NCBI RefSeq assembly: GCF_002006345.1
Contig: NZ_LZZM01000223.1
Coordinates: 53,286-117,285 of the forward strand
From: Clostridium puniceum
Lineage (GTDB): Bacteria; Bacillota; Clostridia; Clostridiales; Clostridiaceae
Length of the DNA stretch: 64,000 nucleotides
Direction: 5' to 3'
The notes under the pieces were generated by a model, which did not search any database, was not told where the DNA came from, and saw nothing but the letters and a program-made list of their open reading frames with translations. Below, one piece after another: positions 1 to 8,645 of this stretch. Each line of letters starts with the position of its first letter. Position 1 is the first letter of the stretch. A program made the translations under genes and the position numbers.

Positions 1-356
1 TTATGTATGAGATGTATAGGAAAAATAAAATAAATGTAATTAGAATAGGTCTTCAGCCAACAGAAAGCATAAATGAAGGTAAGGATATCATAGCGGGTCC
101 ATTTCATCCTTCTTTTAGAGAATTAGTTGAAGGCAGTTTAATATCGGATATAATACTGAAAAATATGAATAAAGAAGAAGTCGCAGTAATTCATATTAAT
201 TCTAAAGATTTAAGTAAGCTTTATGCAAATAAAAAATTATATTTCAACAGGCTTAAGGAATTTAATAAAATCATTACAGTAGAGCAGGATGATAAAATAG
301 AAAGAGGATATATAAAACTCTGTCTAAAAGATAAAAAATTAGATATAATATATTAG
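1..356 (+). CDS. Elp3-like radical SAM protein, C-terminal part (cut by window edge)
   Basis: The reading frame is open at the left edge and ends at 354-356, giving about 118 residues of a longer protein. The segment RIGLQPTESINEGKDIIAGP followed by FHPSFRELVEG is typical of the C-terminal region of the Elp3-type radical SAM proteins that sit just upstream of smc in clostridia (family knowledge). The radical SAM CxxxCxxC core would lie outside the window, so the reaction cannot be judged here. The first ATG in view (3-5) is probably internal and not the true start. A short intrinsic terminator follows the stop codon at once. Confidence 0.7.
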   Translation, partial: MYEMYRKNKINVIRIGLQPTESINEGKDIIAGPFHPSFRELVEGSLISDIILKNMNKEEVAVIHINSKDLSKLYANKKLYFNRLKEFNKIITVEQDDKIERGYIKLCLKDKKLDIIY

Positions 357-378
357 CGAGGGGAGACTCTCGCTTTTA
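355..378 (+). terminator. Intrinsic terminator after the Elp3-like gene
   Basis: AGCGAG at 355-360 pairs with CTCGCT at 369-374 and is followed by TTTT. It overlaps the last bases of the upstream stop codon. Confidence 0.65.
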
Positions 379-478
379 ATATTCTAGTAAGGTTATAATA
401 TTGCATATGTCTTAAGATTGTTGCATTGATATTTATTAATCTTTACTATAAACTAAGATACAATAAGGAGTGTTTAAT

Positions 479-571
479 ATGAGAAAAAAGACTAGGGAAA
501 AAATGAAAATTGTAATGGCTATTTTCGTTATAATAATATTTATTATAGGATTATTACCTACTATACTTTAG
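479..571 (+). CDS. Small single-span membrane protein, 30 aa
   Basis: ATG at 479 has a good ribosome site (AAGGAG, 465-470) and opens a 30-codon frame that stops 17 bases before smc. The product has a basic, polar N-terminus (MRKKTREKMK) followed by one hydrophobic stretch of about 19 residues (IVMAIFVIIIFIIGLLPTIL), so it should insert in the membrane with its N-terminus inside. Its size, charge pattern and place before smc recall the DUF4044 family of tiny Firmicute proteins; this is memory, not a search result. Function unknown. It is probably co-transcribed with smc. Confidence 0.6.
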   Translation: MRKKTREKMKIVMAIFVIIIFIIGLLPTIL

Positions 572-588
572 TTGTAAGGAGTGGGCAC

Positions 589-3500
589 ATGTTTTTAAAA
601 TCTCTGGAGATAAGAGGATTTAAATCCTTTGCTGATAAAACAGAATTAAATTTTAGAAAAGGCGTAACAGCTGTTGTAGGACCTAATGGAAGTGGGAAAA
701 GTAATATTTCTGATGCAGTAAGATGGGTACTTGGAGAACAAAGTGTTAAAGTACTTAGAGGCGGAAAAATGGAAGATGTAATATTTTCTGGAACTCAGTT
801 CAGAAAGGCAGTAGGACTTGCACAAGTTTCTTTAACACTTGATAATAGTGATGAAAAATTAGCTACAGAATATAATGAGGTAACAGTATCTAGAAGGATA
901 TTTAGATCTGGTGACTCAGAGTATCTAATAAACAATTCAAAATGCAGGCTTAAGGATGTAACTAATCTTTTTATGGATACAGGAATAGGTAAAGAAGGAT
1001 ATTCATTAATTGGACAAGGTAAGATTGAAGCTATTCTAAGTGGTAAGCCTGAAGAAAGAAGATCTCTTTTAGAAGAAGCAGCAGGTATCGTAAAATTTAA
1101 AAATAGAAAAGAAGAAGCAGAAAAAAAATTAAGTAATACTGATGATAATTTAGTTAGAATAAATGATATTTTATCTACATATGAAGAGCGTATAGAGCCT
1201 TTGAGAATTGAAAGAGAAAAAGCATTAGAATTTAATGAATTATCTAAGGATTTAAAGAAAAAGGAAGTATCACTTATAGTCCATACTATAAAGAATATGG
1301 AAGATGAATTAAAAAGTTTTAATGAAGATTTAGAACTGAAAATTAAGGAAATTGAAGATAAGCGAAAAGATATAGCAAGTGATAAAGAAAAGATTAAAAA
1401 TTTAGAAGAAAAGATAGAAGAAATAGAAAAGAAAAACCTAGAAGAAAAAGAGCAATATTATAATTTAAAAGAATTAGTTAGTGAAGATGAAAAAAATATT
1501 GATCTTTATAATGAGAGAATCAAGAATTTTGAAGAAAAAATTAATAGAAATAACTATGAATTAAGTGATATAGCAAATAAAACAAACCAAATAAATGAAA
1601 ATAAGATATTACTAGAAGACGAGTTGACTAGAAGGTTAGAAGAGCAAAAACATAGAAATGAAGAAATTGAAAAATTAGAAGAACATAATATAAAAAATTC
1701 TAAGGAACTTAAAAATATAGAAGAAGAACTTAAAGCTTTAAAGGAAGGCGAATTTGAATTATTAAGAAATAATTCGGAAATAAAAAATGAAATTACTATA
1801 TTAAAAAAGGATATTTCACTTAGGGAAGAAAAAAGAGAAACTTTAAATGCATCAATATCATCTTTAGAACATAATATAGTAATCAATTCAGCAACCCATC
1901 AACGTTTAAATAATGATGTTGAAAATCAAAAACAAAAAATAAAGAATTTAGAGTTAGAAATTTTAGAAGATAAGAAGAAATTAGCTGTATTATCTGCTAA
2001 TTTAACTAAAAAGGAAAATGAACTTAGAGAATTAAACAGTGTCTTAACTAAACTTGATGCTAATAAAGCCATGTTGGAAAACTTGGAAAAGCATTATGAA
2101 GGATATAATAGACCTGTAAAATCTTTAATGGAATCAATTCACAGAGAAAGAATCACGTCAGCTAATGATACTAAAGTTTTAGGTGAAGTTTTTACTGCCC
2201 AAAAGAAATATGAGACTGCTATAGAAATAGCATTAGGAGCAGCAATATCTAATGTAATAACAAAAAATGAAGAAATAGCTAAAGTTCTTATTGGATATTT
2301 GAAAAAAAATAATTTGGGAAGAGCAACCTTTTTGCCTTTGAATATAATAAAAGGGAGAAAATTAGAGTTAGATAAGAGTATTACTGAAGCTAATGGATAT
2401 GTTGGTATTGGAAGTGACATAATATCTTATGATAAAGAATATGATCATATAATGAACTATGTTCTTGGGAGGACAATAATTTGTACCAATATGGATTGTG
2501 CTTTAAATATTGCACGTATTGGAAGGTATAATTATAAGATTGTTACTTTGGACGGGGAAGTGGTAAATCCAGGAGGAGCTTTAACGGGTGGTAGCATAAA
2601 AGGAAAAAATTCCAATGTTCTAGGTAGAAAAAGAGAAATTGAAGAATTAATTGAAGGTATAAATGAAAAGAAAAAACATTATGAAGAATTAACAGTTTTA
2701 GTTCAAGGTATTAAAGAGCAAATAAAAAAAATAGATGAAGGCATACTAAATAAAAGAGATGAAGTTCATGAAAAAAATATTGAATTAACTAAAAAAGAAA
2801 GTGAAATTCAAAGGCTAAAAAGTGATACGGATAAATTAAAGAGAAGTTTGGAAGTAACTAAAGAAGAACTTGAAAGAACAATAAATGAAAAAGAAAATAT
2901 ATTGGAAAGACTTAAAGTTAAGGAAGTTGAAATCGAATCACTTGAAGATGAAAATACATTTAATAAGAGTAAGAGTGTTGAATTACAAGAAGTAATAAAT
3001 GTAAAAGCGCAAGAAGTAAATGATAATGATACTAAGCTTACAGAAATGAAAATAGATAAGGCTACTTTGGATGAAGCTATACAAAATAGAAAAAATGAAT
3101 TATCGAGAATGGGAAATGAAACTGAAAATATAACTATTAAAAATGAACTTCTAAATAAAGAAAATAGTGAAAATAGAAATAGTATTGAGAGTTTAAATTT
3201 AGATATAAAAGTTAAAAATAAAAATATACAAGAAAATATTATTCAAATTAAAAATTTAGAATTAAACTTTAAAGATGATGAATTATCAAAAGAAAAGCTA
3301 AAACAAGAATTCAAAGAAAAAGATAATATAATAAGTAGGATTCTAGATGAAATCAGTCAAAAAGAAATGGAAGTCAATAAAAAAGAAGTAATTAAGGCTA
3401 AAAAAGAATCTGATAAAGAGTATATTTATATAAAACTTAATGAAGAATTAGAATTGACGTATGCAGAAGCTTTAGATATATGTGAACCTGTAATTCATGA

Positions 3501-4152
3501 AGATGCTTTAAAACAGGAAATTTCATCTACAAAAAGCAAGATAACAAAACTTGGAATAATAAATTTAGCTGCCATAGAAGAATATGAAGACATAAAGGAA
3601 AAGTATGAGTTTATGTCAGCACAAGCAGAGGATTTAGAAAAAGCTAAAGAGGAATTAAAGACTGTTATTAAAGATATGACTAATGAAATAAAAATTTTGT
3701 TTAAGGAAAATTTTAAAATTTTAAATCGTAACTTTAATGAAACTTTTAGAGATTTATTTAAAGGTGGAAGTGCAGAACTCATTTTAGGTGAAGGTGATGA
3801 ACTTACAGCTAATATAGATATCAATGTAGAGCCGCCGGGTAAGAAGCTTCAAAATATTAATTTAATGTCTGGTGGAGAGAAGGTTTTATCTGCAATAGCA
3901 TTACTTTTTGCAATTTTAAAAATGAAGCCAACACCATTTTGTATACTAGATGAAATTGAAGCAGCTCTAGATGATGCAAATGTATATAGATATGCAGAAT
4001 TTTTAAAAGTGTTTTCTAAAAACACTCAATTTATTATAATAACTCATAGAAAAGGTACCATGGAAGTTAGTGATATTATATATGGAGTTACTATGGAGGA
4101 AAAAGGTATATCTAAAGTAGTATCAGTAGACTTATCAGAAAATTTTAATTAG
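589..4152 (+). CDS. smc: Chromosome segregation ATPase SMC
   Basis: This is a full-length SMC ATPase of 1187 residues, which with ScpA and ScpB forms the condensin that organises and separates the chromosome. The Walker A loop GPNGSGKS lies at residues 31-38. Two very long Lys/Glu-rich coiled coils flank a hinge at about residues 500-680, which includes the GGALTGGS glycine motif. The C-terminal head carries the ABC signature LMSGGEK (about 1090) and Walker B CILDEIEAALDD (about 1117). The ATG at 589 has an AAGGAG ribosome site. It follows the 30-aa membrane protein and runs straight into ftsY, whose ribosome site overlaps the smc stop codon, so the two are one operon. Confidence 0.97.
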   Translation: MFLKSLEIRGFKSFADKTELNFRKGVTAVVGPNGSGKSNISDAVRWVLGEQSVKVLRGGKMEDVIFSGTQFRKAVGLAQVSLTLDNSDEKLATEYNEVTVSRRIFRSGDSEYLINNSKCRLKDVTNLFMDTGIGKEGYSLIGQGKIEAILSGKPEERRSLLEEAAGIVKFKNRKEEAEKKLSNTDDNLVRINDILSTYEERIEPLRIEREKALEFNELSKDLKKKEVSLIVHTIKNMEDELKSFNEDLELKIKEIEDKRKDIASDKEKIKNLEEKIEEIEKKNLEEKEQYYNLKELVSEDEKNIDLYNERIKNFEEKINRNNYELSDIANKTNQINENKILLEDELTRRLEEQKHRNEEIEKLEEHNIKNSKELKNIEEELKALKEGEFELLRNNSEIKNEITILKKDISLREEKRETLNASISSLEHNIVINSATHQRLNNDVENQKQKIKNLELEILEDKKKLAVLSANLTKKENELRELNSVLTKLDANKAMLENLEKHYEGYNRPVKSLMESIHRERITSANDTKVLGEVFTAQKKYETAIEIALGAAISNVITKNEEIAKVLIGYLKKNNLGRATFLPLNIIKGRKLELDKSITEANGYVGIGSDIISYDKEYDHIMNYVLGRTIICTNMDCALNIARIGRYNYKIVTLDGEVVNPGGALTGGSIKGKNSNVLGRKREIEELIEGINEKKKHYEELTVLVQGIKEQIKKIDEGILNKRDEVHEKNIELTKKESEIQRLKSDTDKLKRSLEVTKEELERTINEKENILERLKVKEVEIESLEDENTFNKSKSVELQEVINVKAQEVNDNDTKLTEMKIDKATLDEAIQNRKNELSRMGNETENITIKNELLNKENSENRNSIESLNLDIKVKNKNIQENIIQIKNLELNFKDDELSKEKLKQEFKEKDNIISRILDEISQKEMEVNKKEVIKAKKESDKEYIYIKLNEELELTYAEALDICEPVIHEDALKQEISSTKSKITKLGIINLAAIEEYEDIKEKYEFMSAQAEDLEKAKEELKTVIKDMTNEIKILFKENFKILNRNFNETFRDLFKGGSAELILGEGDELTANIDINVEPPGKKLQNINLMSGGEKVLSAIALLFAILKMKPTPFCILDEIEAALDDANVYRYAEFLKVFSKNTQFIIITHRKGTMEVSDIIYGVTMEEKGISKVVSVDLSENFN

Positions 4153-4164
4153 GAGGAAATGAAT

Positions 4165-5073
4165 TTGTTTGAAAATTTATTTAATAAACTAAAAGAAGGA
4201 TTAACGAAAACTAGGGATGGATTAACTGATAAAATTAATGAAGCTTTAAATTTGGCAATAACTATTGATGAGGATTTATATGAGGAATTAGAAGAAATAT
4301 TAATTGTGTCAGATGTAGGCATGGAGACTACAGTAGATATTATAGAGCGATTAAGAGTTAAGATACGTAAAGAAAAAATAAATGATCCTCAAGAAGTTAA
4401 ACCAGCATTAAAGGAAGTTATAAGAGATATATTGCTTGAAGGCGATTATGAAGATGATGGAGAAGGTAAAAAAGTAATGCTTGTAATTGGGGTTAATGGA
4501 GTTGGAAAAACAACTTCTATTGGAAAGTTGGCAGCTAAGAATAAAGAAGATGGAAAAAAAATATTATTGGCTGCCGCAGATACATTTAGAGCAGCAGCAA
4601 TAGATCAGCTTGAAGTCTGGAGCAATCGAGCTGAAGTTGACATAGTAAAACATCAAGAAGGTTCGGATCCAGCAGCTGTTATTTTTGATGCTATACAGGC
4701 AGCAAAAGCTAGAGATGTTGATTTGTTAATATGTGATACAGCTGGAAGACTTCATAATAAAAAGAATTTAATGAATGAACTTGAGAAGATAAATAGGATA
4801 ATAGATAGAGAATTAGAAGGATATAAAAAGGAAACTTTACTTGTTTTAGATGCAACTACAGGACAAAATGCTGTAATTCAAGCAAAACAATTTATGGAGG
4901 CTTGTCCGATTGATGGAATAATATTAACTAAATTAGATGGAACAGCAAAGGGTGGTGTAGTTTTATCTATAAAACAAAGCTTGAATATTCCAGTTAGATA
5001 TATAGGTGTTGGAGAGGGAATTGATGATCTTCAAAAATTTGATGCAGAAGGATTTGCAGAGGCGCTAATTTAA
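4165..5073 (+). CDS. ftsY: Signal recognition particle receptor FtsY
   Basis: FtsY is the membrane-associated GTPase that receives the SRP-ribosome complex. The four-helix N domain (about residues 1-95) is followed by the NG GTPase core: G1 GVNGVGKTT (about 108), DTAGRLHNK (about 190) and TKLDGTAKGG (about 254). There is no acidic A domain, as is normal in Firmicutes. I chose TTG at 4165 as the start: the AGGAGG at 4151-4156 is 8 bases from this TTG but only 2 from the ATG at 4159, and starting with MFENLFNKLKEGL fits the family. The ribosome site overlaps the smc stop, implying translational coupling. Confidence 0.93.
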   Translation: MFENLFNKLKEGLTKTRDGLTDKINEALNLAITIDEDLYEELEEILIVSDVGMETTVDIIERLRVKIRKEKINDPQEVKPALKEVIRDILLEGDYEDDGEGKKVMLVIGVNGVGKTTSIGKLAAKNKEDGKKILLAAADTFRAAAIDQLEVWSNRAEVDIVKHQEGSDPAAVIFDAIQAAKARDVDLLICDTAGRLHNKKNLMNELEKINRIIDRELEGYKKETLLVLDATTGQNAVIQAKQFMEACPIDGIILTKLDGTAKGGVVLSIKQSLNIPVRYIGVGEGIDDLQKFDAEGFAEALI

Positions 5074-5376
5074 TTAAGTTAAGAGTTTAGGAAGAAATTC
5101 CTTAAGTATTTCAAAAGAAGTATGTATTGATTAGAAGATGCAAAGTGTAAGTAAAAATTTAACAGTGAAATATCAGGATGATTTGTCCTTGAAAAGAGTA
5201 GTAATAATTAAAAAGTTTAACCTGTAATTCTATATGAAATATATATTGCAAATTAATAGAATGCTTTTAAATTAGTGTTTTGATGATGTATTATAAAAAA
5301 ATAGAAGTGTTAAGTAAAAGTACTTGACACTTATAAAAAATCCTGTTAAAATCTTTTTTGTGGGTAAGGTGATTAA
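5074..5376 (+). other. Gap between ftsY and ylxM, mostly uninformative
   Basis: This 303-base gap has no convincing open frame. A weak AGGAA/TTCCT hairpin (about 5090-5104) lacks a T-run and I do not call it a terminator. Its only clear content is the ylxM promoter near the right end. Confidence 0.5.
5324..5352 (+). promoter_or_regulatory. Sigma-A promoter for ylxM-ffh
   Basis: TTGACA (5324-5329), a 17-base spacer and TAAAAT (5347-5352) form a near-consensus promoter 24 bases before the ylxM ATG. The SRP GTPase genes can therefore be transcribed separately from smc-ftsY. Confidence 0.8.
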
Positions 5377-5706
5377 ATGGAAGATAGAGTTGAGATTTCG
5401 TTGCTTATGGATTATTATGGTCCGTTGTTAACTGAAAAACAGTGTGAAATTATGCAATGGTATTATAATGATGATTTATCTTTGGCGGAAATAGCTGAAA
5501 TTAATAATACGAGTCGTCAAGCTACTCACGATTTGATCAAGAGATGTTATAAACAGCTTCTCGCCTATGAAAGTAAGCTTAACTTACTTCAAAAGAGTAT
5601 GGACAGAGAAAAGGAAATTATAAATTTTTTAGAGGATTTAAAAAATAAGTATTCCATAGATAATGAGGATATTATAAAATATAAAGATAAACTAGAAAAT
5701 TTATAA
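5377..5706 (+). CDS. ylxM: YlxM/p13-like HTH protein, SRP-associated
   Basis: This 109-residue protein belongs to the UPF0122/YlxM family of small helix-turn-helix proteins encoded directly upstream of ffh, thought to modulate the SRP. The sigma-70 region-4-like segment ITEKQ-like LLTEKQCEIMQWYYNDD then LSLAEIAEINNTSRQATHD (about residues 16-50) is the HTH. The C-terminal half is charged and probably helical. It has its own TTGACA promoter and is followed after 13 bases by ffh, so the two form an operon. Confidence 0.88.
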   Translation: MEDRVEISLLMDYYGPLLTEKQCEIMQWYYNDDLSLAEIAEINNTSRQATHDLIKRCYKQLLAYESKLNLLQKSMDREKEIINFLEDLKNKYSIDNEDIIKYKDKLENL

Positions 5707-5719
5707 GGAGGAGATAAAC

Positions 5720-7072
5720 ATGGCTTTCGAAGGATTAGGTGAAAAATTACAGGAAACTTTCAGAAAATTAAAAGGTAAAGGAAAGTTGAATGAAAAAGAT
5801 ATAAAAGAAGCCATGAGAGAAGTAAAGCTTGCCTTATTAGAAGCAGATGTTAACTATAAAGTTGTTAAACAATTTATTTCTTCTGTTAGCACTAAGTGTG
5901 TTGGAGATGAAGTACTTGAAAGCTTAACACCAGGACAACATGTAATAAAAATAGTTAATGAAGAACTTACTAATCTTATGGGTGGAAGTGAAAGTAAACT
6001 TAATTATAGTAGTTCAGGGCTTACGGTTATAATGCTAGTCGGACTACAAGGAGCAGGTAAAACTACAATGTGTGGTAAACTTGCATTAAACCTTAGAAAA
6101 GATAATAAGAAACCATTACTAGTAGCATGTGACATTTACAGACCTGCAGCTATAAAGCAATTAGAGGTTGTAGGAAAACAAATTGAAATTCCAGTATTTT
6201 CAATGGGAGATAAAGTTAATCCAGTTGATATTGCAAAGAATGGAATAGCCCATGCAAAAGATAATGGAAATAATGTAGTTATTATAGATACTGCAGGAAG
6301 ACTTCATATTGATGAAGAATTAATGCAGGAATTAAAAAATATAAAAGAAAATGTAAAGCCATCAGAAATATTATTAGTTGTTGATTCGATGACTGGTCAA
6401 GATGCTGTTAATGTAGCAGAAAGTTTTAATAATGATTTAAACTTAACTGGAGTTATATTAACAAAATTAGATGGTGATACTAGAGGTGGAGCTGCACTTT
6501 CAATTAAGAGTATAATTGATAAGCCAATTAAGTATGCTGGTATTGGTGAAAAAATGAATGATTTTGAAGTGTTTCATCCAGATAGAATGGCATCAAGAAT
6601 ACTTGGAATGGGTGATGTGTTATCACTTATTGAAAAGGCTCAAGAAGCTATTGATGAAAAAGAAGCTGCTGATTTAGGTAAGAGAATGTTAAATCAAGAA
6701 TTTAATTTTGATGATTATCTAATGGCAATGGAACAAATGAAGAAGCTTGGACCTTTAAATAAAATTTTAGAAATGATACCTGGTATGAATTCAAAGGAAC
6801 TTCAAGGAGTTGACTTTGATAAAGGAACGGAAGCACTTGATAAAACTAAGGCGGTCATTCAATCTATGACAGCTAAAGAGAGAAAAAATCCAAGTCTTAT
6901 AGCAAAATCTGCATCAAGAAAGACAAGAATAGCTAAAGGATCAGGTACAAGTGTTCAAGAGGTTAATAAGCTTATGAAAGGCTATGAGATGATGAAGAAG
7001 AATATGAAACAAATGAAATCATTTCAAAAGCAATCAAAAAAAGGTGGCTTATTTGGAAAGTTACCATTTTAG
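5720..7072 (+). CDS. ffh: Signal recognition particle GTPase Ffh (SRP54)
   Basis: Ffh binds signal peptides and 4.5S/SRP RNA and docks with FtsY. At 450 residues it is of normal length. The N and G domains contain G1 GLQGAGKTT (about 107), DTAGRLHID (about 190) and TKLDGDTRGG (about 246). The C-terminal M domain (from about 295) is rich in methionine (MAMEQMKKLGPLNKILEMIPGM) and ends in a Lys/Met-rich tail that binds the RNA. It has a strong AAGGAGG ribosome site. The SRP RNA gene itself was not found in this window. Confidence 0.97.
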   Translation: MAFEGLGEKLQETFRKLKGKGKLNEKDIKEAMREVKLALLEADVNYKVVKQFISSVSTKCVGDEVLESLTPGQHVIKIVNEELTNLMGGSESKLNYSSSGLTVIMLVGLQGAGKTTMCGKLALNLRKDNKKPLLVACDIYRPAAIKQLEVVGKQIEIPVFSMGDKVNPVDIAKNGIAHAKDNGNNVVIIDTAGRLHIDEELMQELKNIKENVKPSEILLVVDSMTGQDAVNVAESFNNDLNLTGVILTKLDGDTRGGAALSIKSIIDKPIKYAGIGEKMNDFEVFHPDRMASRILGMGDVLSLIEKAQEAIDEKEAADLGKRMLNQEFNFDDYLMAMEQMKKLGPLNKILEMIPGMNSKELQGVDFDKGTEALDKTKAVIQSMTAKERKNPSLIAKSASRKTRIAKGSGTSVQEVNKLMKGYEMMKKNMKQMKSFQKQSKKGGLFGKLPF

Positions 7073-7270
7073 AACTAAGGCATATTTGGTAAGTATTTTA
7101 TCCGATAACTAGTAGTTTTAAAATTCAGCTTTTAATAAGAGCGGGATTGTAGTTGGTAGTTGATGGATAAGTTCAACTAAGATTCAAATGGATTAAACCA
7201 ATATTGAATTAAGTTTCACTTAATGCGATACCTAAAATATATAAATACCTTTGAAGGAGGTGAAATTAAA

Positions 7271-7516
7271 ATGGCAGTAAAAATCAGATTAAGAAGAATG
7301 GGATCTAAAAAGGCTCCTTTCTATAGAATAGTTGTTGCTGATTCAAGAGCACCAAGAGATGGTAAATTTGTTGAAGAAATTGGATACTATAATCCATTAA
7401 CTGAACCAGTTGAAGTTAAAATCAACGAAGAAAAAGCTAATAAATGGTTATCTAATGGAGCACAACCAACAGACGTAGTTAAAAGACTTTTCACTAATGC
7501 AGGTCTTACTAAGTAA
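7271..7516 (+). CDS. rpsP: 30S ribosomal protein S16
   Basis: The start MAVKIRLRRMGSKKAPFYRIVVADSR is the S16 signature, and the 81-residue length is normal. ATG at 7271 is chosen over an in-frame ATG at 7223 because AAGGAGGTG ends 9-10 bases before it and S16 always begins close to this motif. The roughly 200-base stretch between ffh and rpsP has no gene; its end supplies the leader. khpA, rimM, trmD and rplS follow, the usual Firmicute cluster. Confidence 0.97.
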   Translation: MAVKIRLRRMGSKKAPFYRIVVADSRAPRDGKFVEEIGYYNPLTEPVEVKINEEKANKWLSNGAQPTDVVKRLFTNAGLTK

Positions 7517-7521
7517 TTTTT

Positions 7522-7567
7522 GGAGGTGAATTCTACAATTAGTACATACTGATTGTAGACGTTTATG
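7522..7567 (+). promoter_or_regulatory. khpA ribosome site split from AUG by a 12-bp hairpin
   Basis: GGAGG (7522-7526) lies 38 bases before the khpA ATG (7565), too far to work linearly. Between them TCTACAATTAGT (7532-7543) pairs over all 12 positions (one G-U) with ACTGATTGTAGA (7548-7559), with an ACAT loop. Folding leaves about 10 bases between GGAGG and AUG. The hairpin probably presents the ribosome site to the start codon. Confidence 0.7.
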
Positions 7568-7792
7568 AAGGAATTAGTTGAATATATGGCTAAATCTCTT
7601 GTTGAGAACCCAGCTGCAGTTATTGTTAAAGAAGTAGAAGAAGAGCAATCTATAATACTAAAATTAACAGTAGCACCAGAAGATATGGGGAAGATTATAG
7701 GCAAGCAAGGAAGAATTGCTAAGGCTATAAGGACAGTTATAAAAGCTGTAGCAGTTAAACAGAATAAACGAGTTATAGTAGAAATCATCTGA
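7565..7792 (+). CDS. khpA: KH-domain RNA-binding protein KhpA (YlqC)
   Basis: This 75-residue protein is one KH domain, with the RNA-binding GxxG loop in DMGKIIGKQGRIAKAIRTVI (about residues 42-58). In other Firmicutes KhpA works with KhpB (Jag) in RNA binding and cell-envelope control. The frame is closed by TAG at 7556-7558 just upstream, so ATG 7565 is the earliest start and gives the expected MKELVEYMAKSLV N-terminus. Its ribosome site is displaced by a hairpin (separate entry). A terminator follows the stop, so rpsP-khpA end as a unit here. Confidence 0.93.
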   Translation: MKELVEYMAKSLVENPAAVIVKEVEEEQSIILKLTVAPEDMGKIIGKQGRIAKAIRTVIKAVAVKQNKRVIVEII

Positions 7793-7797
7793 AAATT

Positions 7798-7826
7798 AAG
7801 AGTTAGGGTTAACCTAACTCTTTTTA
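7798..7826 (+). terminator. Intrinsic terminator of rpsP-khpA
   Basis: AGAGTTAGG (7799-7807) pairs with CCTAACTCT (7813-7821), followed by a T-run. Confidence 0.85.
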
Positions 7827-8147
7827 GGTATATAAAAAAGAAATAAAAGTTTATAAATACTTATTGTAAAAAAATGAACTTGTATGTATATATTGTTGAT
7901 ATAGTAAGGATAAGCGTACGACGTACAGCTATAATTTAAATAATAATATTTATATACAAGTTTTAATTAATTTGCTACATTGAAAAACACATATACATTA
8001 TCTAATTATATATAGTTTATTTAGGAGATTATATATAATTATAGCTTTAAGAGTGTATATTAAGTTGTGAAAATTGAATTAAGTATATTTTGAAGAATAT
8101 ACGTTAATTATTTTAATAAATTAAATATGAAAATAGAGGTGAAAATA
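7827..8147 (+). other. Gap before rimM with an 11-bp AT palindrome
   Basis: No gene is seen. AATTATATATA (8004-8014) and TATATATAATT (8030-8040) form a perfect inverted repeat around a 15-base loop. A CGTACG-centred motif lies near 7915. No clear -35/-10 pair stands out, although rimM needs a promoter after the preceding terminator. Confidence 0.4.
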
Positions 8148-8645
8148 TTGGGACAATTATTTAAAATTGGTCAAATTGTGAATACCCATGGAATTAAAGG
8201 TGAAGTTAAAGTTTATCCATTAACAGAGGAACCTAATAAATTTAAGCGTCTAAAAACTGTTCTAGTAGGTGGTGTAGAAAAAAATATATTAGGTGTTAAA
8301 TTTCAAAAAGATAGAGTTATATTAAAAGTAGAAGGAATAGATTCTATGAATGATGCTGAAACTTACAAGGGAAAATATATTGAAATACCTAGAGCTAATG
8401 AACCGGAACTTCCACCTGACACTTATTATGTTGTAGATTTAAAAGAGTGTACAGTATATGATACGAATGGAAAAGAACTAGGGAAAGTTTTTGATGTAAT
8501 AAGTACTCCTAATAATGACGTATATTGGATAAAAGAACCAAAGGAATTATTAATACCAGTGCTTAAAGATATAGTGTTTACTATTGATATAAATGTGAAA
8601 AAAATAGTTATTAAACCAGTTGGTGAATGGCAAGATGAAGATTAG
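8148..8645 (+). CDS. rimM: 16S rRNA processing/maturation factor RimM
   Basis: RimM helps late 30S assembly around the 16S head and S19. The N-terminal beta-barrel begins FKIGQIVNTHGIKGEVKVYP; the C-terminal PRC-barrel half contains YYVVDLKECTVYDTNGKELGKV and ends KPVGEW. I take TTG 8148 as the start: GAGGTG (8136-8141) sits 6 bases before it, while the in-frame ATG at 8127 has no ribosome site. The protein is then 165 residues. It overlaps trmD by 11 bases. Confidence 0.93.
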   Translation: MGQLFKIGQIVNTHGIKGEVKVYPLTEEPNKFKRLKTVLVGGVEKNILGVKFQKDRVILKVEGIDSMNDAETYKGKYIEIPRANEPELPPDTYYVVDLKECTVYDTNGKELGKVFDVISTPNNDVYWIKEPKELLIPVLKDIVFTIDINVKKIVIKPVGEWQDED

